Assembly: GCA_017503545.1 (NCBI GenBank) | Contig: JAFVSW010000222.1 | Coordinates: 1-45,715 of the forward strand | Source: Lentisphaeria bacterium | GTDB lineage: Bacteria > Verrucomicrobiota > Lentisphaeria > Victivallales > UBA1829 | Direction of reading: 5' to 3' | Length of the DNA stretch: 45,715 nt | Shown here: positions 16,832 to 25,446 of the stretch, piece after piece | Numbering within the stretch: the first letter of the stretch is position 1 | Layout of the letters: each line of letters starts with the position of its first letter | Position numbers and translations under genes: made by a program | The notes under the pieces: generated by a model | What the model saw: the letters and a program-made list of their open reading frames with translations, nothing else | Database searches by the model: none | Told to the model about the DNA's origin: nothing

Positions 16832-18592
16832 TTATTGAAAATAGAACGGAGTCGTTGCAGCAATCCGGCTGTGGGTTCCGCTGCGTTCTTCCGTTGAACC
16901 GGAAATTTCCACACGGAGGAAATGTTTGGCATCCGCAGGAACATTGACTGTATAATCTTTATCCAGACGTGCTGCATCTTCTTTTGCCGCAAGAATCAAT
17001 TTCTCATCGGCATAAATGCGGACTTCCTGAATATTTTCATCAAAAATTGCGGCTGTCACATGAATCTGCATGGCATCCTGTTTTGCAATCGTATCACCGG
17101 GAATTGCTCCATTGCAGGTGATATCCGCTTCTGTAAATCCGCATGCGGCAATGTTGTGTCCTGCTTTGATCGCTGCCACCACACTGTCACGATTCGGTGT
17201 TGCACCATCCGCCAGATAAATAAAGTTGACAGCCGGATTCTGGTACATACGCCGGGTACCGAACAGGTCAACCGAATTCATCATAGTGACTTTACCGCCT
17301 TTCAGCCAGTAAGTTTCCATCGGAGTTCCGGTAAGAGGGCGCAGCGGTTCGATATCAACGGCATCCACGGGATAATCAAACCAGTAAGTCTGCATCTGCG
17401 GGTGTGTTGCCACGGCTGCACCGTTATGATCTTTGATATATTTCAGTGCCTTTTTCAAATAGGCATCCACTTCTTCATCGCCGTAAATACTCTTGGTAAA
17501 TTCCGGGGTGTAAGCATCATGATCCGTACCGACCGCAAGCAGATGATAACCGTTATGTGTCATGGAATCCAGTTTATCTTTCCAGTTGAACGGGTGATAT
17601 TCCTGCCCATCCAGGAACAGAACTTTATCATCGGAATATTCTTCCGGATCCAGTTTTCCTTTGTAACAGGCGGCATCTTTGATTGCCAATGAACAAATAT
17701 CGTATCCCATCTGACGCATCAGGGCATTGATTGTTCCGGGAGCAGAGTCGCAGCCGTACCAATCCAGAGAGTGCATGTGGATACAGAGTTTATAATTTCT
17801 TTTTCCTGCGGGGAGCGAACCTTTTTCCGGGATCGGATCGGTCACACCGGCTTTATGATTTGCAAAATAATGCATCAGGTTCTTCATGTATTTCCGCCAG
17901 AAATCAAGACATTTTTTATTGCTGTCCAATTTCACTTCCGGCACCAGGATCTGGTTGAGGAAATACAAGCCTTTCCCGTGGCGTCCCTGAAGGATCAATG
18001 CACCATCACGCACGCCCGGGTCCATATAAGTGCCGAGAACTTCCCAGTTTTCATCCGCAAGATAACAGCTCAATGCGGCAGTGTGGACCCGTTCCGAAAT
18101 ATCTTCATCCGGTTTGCCGCGGATAATCGTAAAGGAATTGACCTTGATATCCCAGCCGATCATTTCATCCGGTTCGATCTTTTCCGGATAATGGAACAGA
18201 TTTTTACCCTGACCGACTGCCCACGGCTGCATATAAATCATGAAGGAACTGTCTTTGAAATTCGCAAAACTGGCTCCGCCGATCGTGGGGATATAACGGT
18301 GGATCAATTTGGTATTGTTCAGGTGTTCCGGGAGGAAACAGGGTGCCCAACGCATATAATCCTGGTGCATGAACAGGAAGATCCCGCCGCGGCTGACCCA
18401 GTCCTGAATATACAATTCATCATTTTCAATATAGTCGTTGAACCCGTTCTGTTCCACCAGGACCACATCATATTTTTCCAGATAATTTTTATTGGAGAAG
18501 TCGATCTTCTCAATATCGTATCCTTCTTCTTCGAGAAATTCTGTAAAGTTCCAATGAGGTCTTGACCAATGTTCAAAATAACCGATTTTCAT
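16832..18592 (-). CDS. GATase-like/PHP-domain fusion protein
   Basis: This 586-aa cytoplasmic protein has two parts. Residues 1-245 resemble the class-I glutamine-amidotransferase-like (ThuA or beta-galactosidase-trimerisation) fold: YFEHWSRPHWNFTEFLEEEG, YDVVLVEQNGFNDYI, WVSRGGIFLFMHQ. Residues 265-490 carry a PHP-type metal-centre pattern: HMHS (H272/H274), DGQEYHP (about 329-334), GTDHD (H358) and ATHPQ (H397). A beta-rich tail of about 85 residues follows. PHP domains hydrolyse phosphoesters with bound metals, but many members in sugar loci have unknown substrates. It is the third gene of the operon, 35 bp after the DUF4838 gene, with AGGAG before the start. The fusion itself is what deserves attention. 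Confidence 0.65.
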   Translation of the reverse strand: MKIGYFEHWSRPHWNFTEFLEEEGYDIEKIDFSNKNYLEKYDVVLVEQNGFNDYIENDELYIQDWVSRGGIFLFMHQDYMRWAPCFLPEHLNNTKLIHRYIPTIGGASFANFKDSSFMIYMQPWAVGQGKNLFHYPEKIEPDEMIGWDIKVNSFTIIRGKPDEDISERVHTAALSCYLADENWEVLGTYMDPGVRDGALILQGRHGKGLYFLNQILVPEVKLDSNKKCLDFWRKYMKNLMHYFANHKAGVTDPIPEKGSLPAGKRNYKLCIHMHSLDWYGCDSAPGTINALMRQMGYDICSLAIKDAACYKGKLDPEEYSDDKVLFLDGQEYHPFNWKDKLDSMTHNGYHLLAVGTDHDAYTPEFTKSIYGDEEVDAYLKKALKYIKDHNGAAVATHPQMQTYWFDYPVDAVDIEPLRPLTGTPMETYWLKGGKVTMMNSVDLFGTRRMYQNPAVNFIYLADGATPNRDSVVAAIKAGHNIAACGFTEADITCNGAIPGDTIAKQDAMQIHVTAAIFDENIQEVRIYADEKLILAAKEDAARLDKDYTVNVPADAKHFLRVEISGSTEERSGTHSRIAATTPFYFQ

Positions 18593-18627
18593 GTTTTCTT
18601 ACTCCTTTATGTTAAAATCAGTTTCTA

Positions 18628-21135
18628 TTACTCTTTCCCTGCAAATTTGATCAGAGAATAATTGTTCAAATCATGATGACGTCCCAGGTTCATGGCGGAA
18701 GAGGAATACTCGCCCGGCATGGTCTTTTTCGTATGAACCAGATTCATCAGCCAGGATTCATACGCTTTCGGTGCAGAAAGATTCATCGCACTGAACGGAA
18801 GGAAAAATTCCACGGTCCAGCTGTTTTTGCCGATTACACGTTTCAACACATAACCGTTAGGCTGCCATGCGCCGTAAGGCTGCGGAATCGGTGCCAGCGT
18901 ACATTGTTTTTCAATCTGCAAATTACGGGCATCAAATACAAGATGGAAGTATTTCTGCTGTTTTGTACCCGGAGAAAGGAACAGTTCAATGTTGTCATTC
19001 AGCCACAGAGATTTGGTTTCCACGTCCGGATAATACGGCATGTGCAAATATCCGTAAATTCCTTTCTTATCCCAGGCAAGGCGTACATCGGCAGGAGATT
19101 TGAATTGTTTGCCGGAGCCAAGCGGACAGATCATTTTCACCGTCTTTGCTTTTTTCCAGGCTGCATCCATTTTCCCGTCAATCACAATTTTATCTTTTCT
19201 GGTCAACTGGTATACATCATGCACAGAACGTTCAAAAGAGTGACGGTTCCGTGTCCCGTTGAAGGCTGCCGGCCACAGTTTTTTCAGCAATGCAAAATGT
19301 TTTTTCGCCGTGGCATCTCCCGCAGGAAGATCTTTTTCCGCCTGATTCAGACAGGCTTCCATTTGATTGACTGCGGCAAGAGAGGGCAGAACATCCAGAC
19401 TTTCACTGTTCGCTGTCAAATCCATATAGGACTTCTTCAGCAGCAGGAAGAATTTGACAAGGCTGGTAGCGGATTTTTTCCCGTATAGCCGTTCAAACAT
19501 TTCGGCAATTGCCGCTTCCCCGTTGAAATCCGGATTCCACATATAACGGTACATTACATATTTACCATAGAAATGATGCCAGAAGTCATAAAATCCGCCA
19601 TGATCAAAGAACACCTGATCGCGTTCCTGCAGATTGCCCCATTTCCGGATCGCCAATCCCATCATTTCACCAAGAATGGCTCGGGCATATGTGTTGGTAT
19701 TGTGATTGTATGCCCAGATGGAACGTACCGGGTTGCCTGTGGCATTTTCCCATTCTTTCAAACTGTTGCTGATCCGTTTCCATTCCTTTTCGTTATGGAC
19801 CAGACCCGGAACGCCGCCTTCGCAATAACGCACTTCCACATTCTTACTCAGTTTCCATTTCGGGTCAATGGATGCCTGGCGGATATCATAATATGCCATC
19901 ACTGCCAGTTTTTTACCCGGCAATTCTTTCTGGAGCCGTTTGTCCAGATATTGGAGGAATCTGGCATACACATTGGCAAGCGGGGCATCCCGTCTTTTAT
20001 CCGCTTCTGTAATCAGGTTCAATTTCTTCACCAGCGGGTCAATCTCGATATCCGCGACTGTGATCCGGTGGTCTGTAACACCAAAGGAAATGTACTGGTT
20101 GTTCGCCCAATCCCATCCATCATTGTCTTTGCCGTTGGACTTGTAATATTTCTTGAGAGATTCCACCAGGACATCTGCAAATTCCAAATTCAATACATCG
20201 TAATATGATCCCACGATTTCATGAGGTGCATAATAGAAATTGCCATTGGGAGATTTATAGAAAACAGTATTGAGTTTGTTCTGTTTTGCCATCGCTCTGC
20301 CAAACCGTTTTTCTGCCGGGTCATGACCCCCGAACGGAGGATTCACCTGCCCCATGCGCCAACGGTTGTTCATTTTATTTGCCCATTCAAGGGAAAGATC
20401 GTTGCCCAGATACGGTTTCCAGTCTTCCACACGCCCCGCATTCCGATACGCATTTTTCTTTTTCGGCATCATCGTGCAATTGATAAAGAAAACACCGTTA
20501 CGACCGGGAAGACGCGGATAATCTGAATATGCAAGCGGTTTCACAGTCAAATCTTTGATCTCAGGGTAAAGACAGCCGGTGCCGGGCATGTAATAACGAA
20601 CATCCAGCACACGTTCCATAAAGTCATAAACACCCCATAATGTCCCGCGGATACTGCCTTTTCTGTCAAGGGGATGACGGTTGTAATTTTTATCCAGAGA
20701 GGAATCGGTCCCCGCGATTACGATCCCTTTATCAAAGGAAACAACTTTATATCCTTCCTGCTTGAGTTTTTTCACATCCACATATTTCCGTGATACCGGG
20801 TTATCCCCGATCACGACAACATACGCATATTTTTTCAAGGCTTCCGCATAAAAATCGGAGGTAAAAACTTCCACTTCCTTCCCGGTACTTTTACGGATCG
20901 TAAGCTGCAATTCTTTTACCGCAACGGCAATGCTGCTTTCACGGTTTTTGCGATATTCGCTGTGCATATCGGCAATAATCGCAAATTGCGGCTGACCGTT
21001 CCGGATCAAACGGATGTCTTTGTGAACCGGTGTTTTGTCAAAATCGACCGGTGTCAATGCCGGATTCTTCAGATCATAAGCCCCTGCCGTAAGAGCCAAT
21101 CCCGTCAGAATTGTGAGTAAAAATGTTTTTTTCAT
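18628..21135 (-). CDS. Secreted DUF4838-type protein with C-terminal CBM9-like domain
   Basis: This 835-aa protein carries a signal peptide (MKKTFLLTILTGLALTAGA). An N-terminal alpha-glucuronidase-like alpha/beta domain (about 40-170, with VKELQLTIRKSTGKEVEVF) precedes a DUF4838-like region that starts with RGTLWGVYDFMERVLDVRYY and continues to about residue 540. From about 650 there is a CBM9/DOMON-like beta-sandwich (IVIDGKMDAAWKKAKTVKM, LAWDKKGIYGYLHMPYY, NDNIELFLSPG). The layout fits an exported enzyme or binder acting on plant or host polysaccharide. No activity has been assigned to DUF4838 that I can name safely. It is the second gene of the operon, 27 bp after the regulator. Confidence 0.72.
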   Translation of the reverse strand: MKKTFLLTILTGLALTAGAYDLKNPALTPVDFDKTPVHKDIRLIRNGQPQFAIIADMHSEYRKNRESSIAVAVKELQLTIRKSTGKEVEVFTSDFYAEALKKYAYVVVIGDNPVSRKYVDVKKLKQEGYKVVSFDKGIVIAGTDSSLDKNYNRHPLDRKGSIRGTLWGVYDFMERVLDVRYYMPGTGCLYPEIKDLTVKPLAYSDYPRLPGRNGVFFINCTMMPKKKNAYRNAGRVEDWKPYLGNDLSLEWANKMNNRWRMGQVNPPFGGHDPAEKRFGRAMAKQNKLNTVFYKSPNGNFYYAPHEIVGSYYDVLNLEFADVLVESLKKYYKSNGKDNDGWDWANNQYISFGVTDHRITVADIEIDPLVKKLNLITEADKRRDAPLANVYARFLQYLDKRLQKELPGKKLAVMAYYDIRQASIDPKWKLSKNVEVRYCEGGVPGLVHNEKEWKRISNSLKEWENATGNPVRSIWAYNHNTNTYARAILGEMMGLAIRKWGNLQERDQVFFDHGGFYDFWHHFYGKYVMYRYMWNPDFNGEAAIAEMFERLYGKKSATSLVKFFLLLKKSYMDLTANSESLDVLPSLAAVNQMEACLNQAEKDLPAGDATAKKHFALLKKLWPAAFNGTRNRHSFERSVHDVYQLTRKDKIVIDGKMDAAWKKAKTVKMICPLGSGKQFKSPADVRLAWDKKGIYGYLHMPYYPDVETKSLWLNDNIELFLSPGTKQQKYFHLVFDARNLQIEKQCTLAPIPQPYGAWQPNGYVLKRVIGKNSWTVEFFLPFSAMNLSAPKAYESWLMNLVHTKKTMPGEYSSSAMNLGRHHDLNNYSLIKFAGKE

Positions 21136-21162
21136 TTTTTGCCTCTGATTAAATGGTTATTG

Positions 21163-22236
21163 TTATATTGAGAGTTCATCCTTCATAAATAATCGCGGTT
21201 CCAGTGTCCTGCAGTATGGACGGGTGGGAATACAGGAATCATCACGAATGTAATCCATTGCCAAACGGATACTTTCCAGATAATCAAAGGAAACATGGCA
21301 TACTTTATCACAATGTTCCCATACCCCGGACATGGCAATTTGGAACGGCTGTTCCTTCAGCGGCATCCCGGCTTGCTGTAAATATTGCCGGAAACGGTAA
21401 ACCAATACGGAAGAATCGGAAAGAATCGCCGTTTTGCCGTCGGATAATTCCTGTTTCATTAATGACCGGAATTGATTGAGATCGGTCAATTCGGCAACAC
21501 CATATTCGTTTTCTCTCATAACGACCTTGCCGACTTCCCGGATACCCAGTGACTTCATCATCAATTTCCGCCCTTCATCCCGCAGTAAATAGCTGGGTGA
21601 ATAAAAACGATTTTCCGGATAATCCAGATAAAGATAACGGGTAAAACCTTTCTGTGCCAACGTGGAACACGCCAATGCGCCTGCCATACGGTAATCCGGA
21701 AGAATGGAAACCTCATCCGCCATATCGACTTTGTAATGGGTCAGATGTACAATCTTCATCCCCTTACGCCGCAATTTCTTATACAAAACCGTATTCAACG
21801 GCACCAATGGCGATCCGACCAGCATGACCGCATAAAAATTCTGCTGAGCCGCCAATTCAAGAAAATGTTTTTCCTTTTCCGGATCCTGTTTATCGTTGGA
21901 TGAACAATACGGGGAAACAAACCAGCCTTCATGCAAATATTGATCCCGCAATTCTTCCAACGCTTCCATCCAGCTGTTCCGCAACAGAACGGCACCCACG
22001 ATCTGATTGCCCCGGAATGTTTTGAACGGATTTTCATCTTCCTGAACAAGATAGGTCCCCCTGCCATGTTCCGTGCGGATAATCCCTTCATCCGCCAGAG
22101 TCCGCAACGCATTGGCAACGGTCCCGGCACTGCATTGGAAACGTTCGGCAAAACTGCGGACTCCGGGCAATTTCCGGTTTCCGGCATATTTTCCGTCTGA
22201 AATATCTCTCTTGATACAATCCACAATGTCGATCAT
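21163..22236 (-). CDS. GntR-type regulator with LacI-like sugar-binding domain
   Basis: This 357-aa regulator has an N-terminal GntR winged helix (LPGVRSFAERFQCSAGTVAN then ALRTLADEGIIRTEHGRGTY, residues 23-63). It is followed by a periplasmic-binding-protein-like effector domain of about 280 residues (VGAVLLRNSW; TAILSDSSVLVYRFRQYLQQ). This is the GntR/LacI hybrid common in sugar operons. It heads the operon of five glycan genes on the same strand and most likely represses it until a sugar binds. A near-consensus promoter at 22291-22319 overlaps a dyad and direct repeat at 22267-22289 that could be its own operator. Confidence 0.85.
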   Translation of the reverse strand: MIDIVDCIKRDISDGKYAGNRKLPGVRSFAERFQCSAGTVANALRTLADEGIIRTEHGRGTYLVQEDENPFKTFRGNQIVGAVLLRNSWMEALEELRDQYLHEGWFVSPYCSSNDKQDPEKEKHFLELAAQQNFYAVMLVGSPLVPLNTVLYKKLRRKGMKIVHLTHYKVDMADEVSILPDYRMAGALACSTLAQKGFTRYLYLDYPENRFYSPSYLLRDEGRKLMMKSLGIREVGKVVMRENEYGVAELTDLNQFRSLMKQELSDGKTAILSDSSVLVYRFRQYLQQAGMPLKEQPFQIAMSGVWEHCDKVCHVSFDYLESIRLAMDYIRDDSCIPTRPYCRTLEPRLFMKDELSI

Positions 22237-22266
22237 GCAAAGGTCCTGTCGCTTGTTCTGAAAAAG

Positions 22267-22289
22267 TGTTCAACTGTTCAATTTTACAG
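22267..22289 (-). promoter_or_regulatory. Candidate operator of the GntR-type regulator
   Basis: Just downstream of the -10 box, TGTTCAAC is repeated directly as TGTTCAA (22267-22274, 22275-22281), and a dyad CTGT-N8-ACAG spans 22274-22289. A repressor bound here would block transcription of the operon. The dyad also equals the core of the E. coli LexA box, but nothing else here supports SOS control. Confidence 0.4.
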
Positions 22290-22290
22290 A

Positions 22291-22319
22291 ATTATACTGC
22301 ATGAATGGGAAAATGTCAA
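22291..22319 (-). promoter_or_regulatory. Promoter of the GntR-led glycan operon
   Basis: On the minus strand, TTGACA (22319-22314) and TATAAT (22296-22291) are separated by 17 nt. Both hexamers are perfect sigma-70 consensus, the strongest promoter in the window. It lies 55 bases ahead of the regulator start. Confidence 0.75.
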
Positions 22320-22361
22320 GAGAAATTATGATAAAATAATGGAAAAAACTGTTTTTTTTTA

Positions 22362-22389
22362 TTGAAAAAAATATTTTTCAACTTATAGT
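22362..22389 (+). promoter_or_regulatory. Promoter of the esterase gene
   Basis: TTGAAA (22362-22367) and TATAGT (22384-22389) with a 16-nt spacer lie about 50 bases before the start codon. The arrangement copies the promoter at 292-319. Confidence 0.5.
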
Positions 22390-22438
22390 ATGACATCCTC
22401 ACTAAAAAAATCAGCAATAAATACTGGAGATCTAAAAA

Positions 22439-23158
22439 ATGAGTGACGCAATTCCCCTCAACGAAAAATACGAAATGACACAATGTGTTTATGTCTCTCC
22501 CGAAGGTAAAAAATTGAATTATTGCCGCCGTCAGTTCGGCAAAGCAGGCAAAGAATCCGCCGTCGTGCTGTTCCTCCACGGTGCCGGTGAACGGGGTGAC
22601 AACAATTACAGTCAGCTCTTCCACGGTGCAAAAGAAATGTGCGCCTTCTGCACAAAAAACAATCTGAATGTTCTGGCATTGTTCCCCCAGTGTCCGGCAG
22701 ATCATCTGTGGGTGAACACTCCCTGGGGCGATCCGGCACACACGATGCCGGAAGAATCGGAAGATATGCGCCTTGCCATGGCAATGCTGGATCAGGAATT
22801 GAAAGAAACCGGTTCCGATCGCAATAAAGTCTATGTCATGGGTATTTCCATGGGCGGTTACGGCACATGGGATGCCATCAGCCGTTATCCGGAAAAATTT
22901 GCGGCGGCATTCCCTGTCTGCGGCGGGGTTGATGTCAAACAGGTGGAAAACTTCAAAAAGGTTCCGCTTCTGATTTATCATGGTGAAGTGGACTCCGTTG
23001 TGATGCCGAAACGTTCCCGTGATGCAGCGGCGGCATTGGAAGCAGCCGGCTGCAAAACATATCGTTATGTGGAAGTTCCGGGGCGTGATCACGACTCCTG
23101 GGTACCGGCATTTGCGGAAGAATCCAACTGGAAATGGTTGTTTGAACAAAGCAAATAA
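22439..23158 (+). CDS. Alpha/beta-hydrolase esterase (PHB-depolymerase/dienelactone-hydrolase-like)
   Basis: This 239-aa cytoplasmic protein has the oxyanion HGAGERGD (about 47-54), the nucleophile elbow GISMGG (serine near 140), a likely Asp in YHGEVDSVV and a likely His in GRDHDSW, giving a complete catalytic triad. Members hydrolyse carboxyl esters such as acetyl or feruloyl groups on xylan. It is transcribed away from the glycan operon from a shared regulatory region, so deacylation of the same glycan is plausible but unproven. No signal peptide is present. GGAG precedes the ATG. Confidence 0.8.
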   Translation: MSDAIPLNEKYEMTQCVYVSPEGKKLNYCRRQFGKAGKESAVVLFLHGAGERGDNNYSQLFHGAKEMCAFCTKNNLNVLALFPQCPADHLWVNTPWGDPAHTMPEESEDMRLAMAMLDQELKETGSDRNKVYVMGISMGGYGTWDAISRYPEKFAAAFPVCGGVDVKQVENFKKVPLLIYHGEVDSVVMPKRSRDAAAALEAAGCKTYRYVEVPGRDHDSWVPAFAEESNWKWLFEQSK

Positions 23159-23174
23159 TCCTTGAAAAAATGAG

Positions 23175-23204
23175 GCCGGGCAGAGGTTATCATCCTTGCC
23201 CGGC
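23175..23204. other. Perfect 8-bp hairpin after the esterase gene
   Basis: GCCGGGCA (23175-23182) pairs with TGCCCGGC (23197-23204). Eight A residues, not T residues, follow on the plus strand, so it is not a canonical terminator for the esterase gene. It may protect the 3' end of the message. Confidence 0.45.
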
Positions 23205-23246
23205 AAAAAAAATTGAAAAAAGATAAGTACGGAGGTATGATTTTAT

Positions 23247-23275
23247 TTGAAAAAAAAGGAAAGTTATGGTATATT
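23247..23275 (+). promoter_or_regulatory. Promoter of the long GreA operon
   Basis: TTGAAA (23247-23252), a 17-nt spacer and TATATT (23270-23275) lie 48 bases before the start codon. Confidence 0.55.
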
Positions 23276-23322
23276 ATAAGGATGTAAACAAATAATCCAA
23301 ACAGCATCAGGAGACAAATGCG

Positions 23323-25446
23323 ATGGAAATGAATGAATTGATCGAATTGGCAACACTTCCCGACAATGAAAAAATCGTTCTTCTTCTTCTGGAGAAGATC
23401 GGACTGACCGAAATTCAGGACCTTCGCCCGTATGCGGAACAGTTTGATGCTTTGTTGGAAAAATGGAGTGAAGATATCACACACTCCACGGAAAAAGCAG
23501 AAGTCGTCATCAAACTGGCTGACAAAGGCATCCTTGATACCCCTGCATTCCGTTCCGCTCTGCACTACGCAGTCCGCAAACTGCTGCCGCCCTACCTGGC
23601 AAGCGGTTCTGTTGTAAAAGCTCTCGGCGCAAAAGATCCTGCGGTTTCCATCCGCGATGTTGCACACCGCTTCCATAAACTTCAGAATTTGCGTTCCACT
23701 GCCCTGGTTTATCAGCAGGAAACCCATCAGTGGGGTAAAATCACCGGTATTGATAAATTGACCGGTACCATCGGAGTCGCCGGACTGGAAACATCCGGCG
23801 TTTCTTCTGTTCCGGTGGCATCTGCAGTGCTCAACTCTTACTTTTTCAATCTGACTCCTGACTTTCTGAACTTGCTGTATCCCGGCAAATTTGCCCGTGT
23901 TTCCTCCAATGAATACCGTGCCATGTTCGCCAAAAACACTCTGGCAGAACTCCCGGAAGCCAAGGTCAAAGAAATCGTCAGTTACCTGATGGTCCCGGAA
24001 GTCATGGACGAAGCCGGTTTTGAAGCATGGTGGACATGTGCTGAACAGCCTGCCCAGAACCAGTCCAACAAACGGTTCTATGCAGATGCACGCAGCGTTT
24101 TGGAACTCTATACACTCCTCCCCGGCACAAAAGAAGCGGAAAAAGACAAAGATCGCGTCAACGAAGTTTTGACTCCGATGGCTCCCTCTTCCGCCGAAAA
24201 ATTGGAAAAACTCTTTACCCGTCTTTACAGTTCCATGCCGTCAAAAGAAGTCACCATGCTGATGGAATGTGTGGCGATCCTCGGCGAACCGGAAACGGAA
24301 CCCGCATTGCTGCGTTCCACATTTGCACCTCTCCGCGGCAAAGTTCCCTTCTGGCCGGCTGTGGTCAATGAAAAACTCACCCTCGAAGGGTTGGAATACT
24401 GGGGTCATATCTCCGTTAAATTGCTCGGCGGTCTTGTAAAGGCAACCAGTATGCTTTATACACAGGAAGAATTGGCGATCCTCGGTACACGCCTCCCGTT
24501 GCGTTGTATCGGACCCGTGATGAGCCGCGTTTCTTCCGATATTCTCAATGAAACCATTCTGAAAATGAAACTTCTCAGTTCCGACCTGATCCTTTGGATC
24601 TGGAAAAACCCCGGTGCGGTTCTGCCCCGTTTGGCAGAAGCCATTGATATGGGCTGCGTTGTCAATGCCCTCTCTGTGGAAAGCCTTCCCCGCGAATGGA
24701 CCGCTGCCCAGCGTGAACTGAAAAAGAATACTTTTGAAAAGAAACAGTTCCAGCAATTCCTCATCGACAACGCGCAGGGCGATATCCCCTCCATCAGTTC
24801 CGCAGTTCAGCGGTGCAGAGTGTTTGTCGGCGGCGAACGCCAGAGTTTGCTGGTGAAACTTGCCAGCCTCTCACCGGAATTGATGGAATGTCTGGAATCC
24901 GGCGAAGGCAGACGTATTCTCGGCAACTCCCAGTCTTCTGTGGAACAGGCAACGATCACATCCGTTGTTTCCTATCAGAAGAAAGCAGCGGAACTGGAAA
25001 ACCTGATCAACGTATTGATTCCGGAAAATGCTGCAGCCGTCGCTCTTGCACGCAGTTATGGTGACTTGCGTGAAAATGCGGAATATGATGCCGCAAAAGA
25101 ACAGAGACGGTTCCTCCACAAACGCCGCAGCGAATTGGAAAAAGAAATCAATACCGTTCAGAGTACCGATTTCAAAGATGTTACGGTGGCAGATCATGTG
25201 GTTCCCGGCTCTGTGGTCAAACTGGAAGCCGCTTCCGGTGATGTGAAAGAATATTACCTCCTCGGCGCATGGGATGGCGATCCGGAAAAAAATCGCATTT
25301 CTTACAAGACCCGTATCGGGGAAGCTCTTGTCAACCGCAAAGTCGGCGACAAAGTACAAATTCCGGAAGCCGGTGCATTCACAGTGCAGGCTGTTCTCCC
25401 GCTCCCCGCCGATCTGCTTAAAGAACTTGCAGGCGAAAACGCCTGA
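23323..25446 (+). CDS. Long GreA-type transcription elongation factor with large N-terminal extension
   Basis: This 707-aa protein carries a GreA module only in its last 150 residues. The coiled-coil tip motif is YGDLRENAEYDAAKEQ (579-594; D581 and E584 match the acidic residues that enter the RNA polymerase channel), followed by the FKBP-like C-terminal domain (YLLGAWDGDPEKNRISYKT). The preceding 550 residues are mostly helical and resemble nothing I can name. GreA is normally about 158 aa; a fused protein of about 715 aa is known in Chlamydia, so this is a PVC-type form. It would rescue backtracked polymerase by stimulating RNA cleavage. AGGAG lies 9 nt before the start. Confidence 0.82.
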   Translation: MEMNELIELATLPDNEKIVLLLLEKIGLTEIQDLRPYAEQFDALLEKWSEDITHSTEKAEVVIKLADKGILDTPAFRSALHYAVRKLLPPYLASGSVVKALGAKDPAVSIRDVAHRFHKLQNLRSTALVYQQETHQWGKITGIDKLTGTIGVAGLETSGVSSVPVASAVLNSYFFNLTPDFLNLLYPGKFARVSSNEYRAMFAKNTLAELPEAKVKEIVSYLMVPEVMDEAGFEAWWTCAEQPAQNQSNKRFYADARSVLELYTLLPGTKEAEKDKDRVNEVLTPMAPSSAEKLEKLFTRLYSSMPSKEVTMLMECVAILGEPETEPALLRSTFAPLRGKVPFWPAVVNEKLTLEGLEYWGHISVKLLGGLVKATSMLYTQEELAILGTRLPLRCIGPVMSRVSSDILNETILKMKLLSSDLILWIWKNPGAVLPRLAEAIDMGCVVNALSVESLPREWTAAQRELKKNTFEKKQFQQFLIDNAQGDIPSISSAVQRCRVFVGGERQSLLVKLASLSPELMECLESGEGRRILGNSQSSVEQATITSVVSYQKKAAELENLINVLIPENAAAVALARSYGDLRENAEYDAAKEQRRFLHKRRSELEKEINTVQSTDFKDVTVADHVVPGSVVKLEAASGDVKEYYLLGAWDGDPEKNRISYKTRIGEALVNRKVGDKVQIPEAGAFTVQAVLPLPADLLKELAGENA

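Noticed and set aside
22274-22289. LexA box CTGT-N8-ACAG upstream of the GntR-type gene
   Set aside because: The core matches the E. coli consensus, but the genes downstream are glycan genes, recA has no such site here, and the adjacent regulator explains the dyad better.
23175-23204. Intrinsic terminator of the esterase gene
   Set aside because: The stem is perfect, but it is followed by A residues, not T residues, on the transcribed strand.
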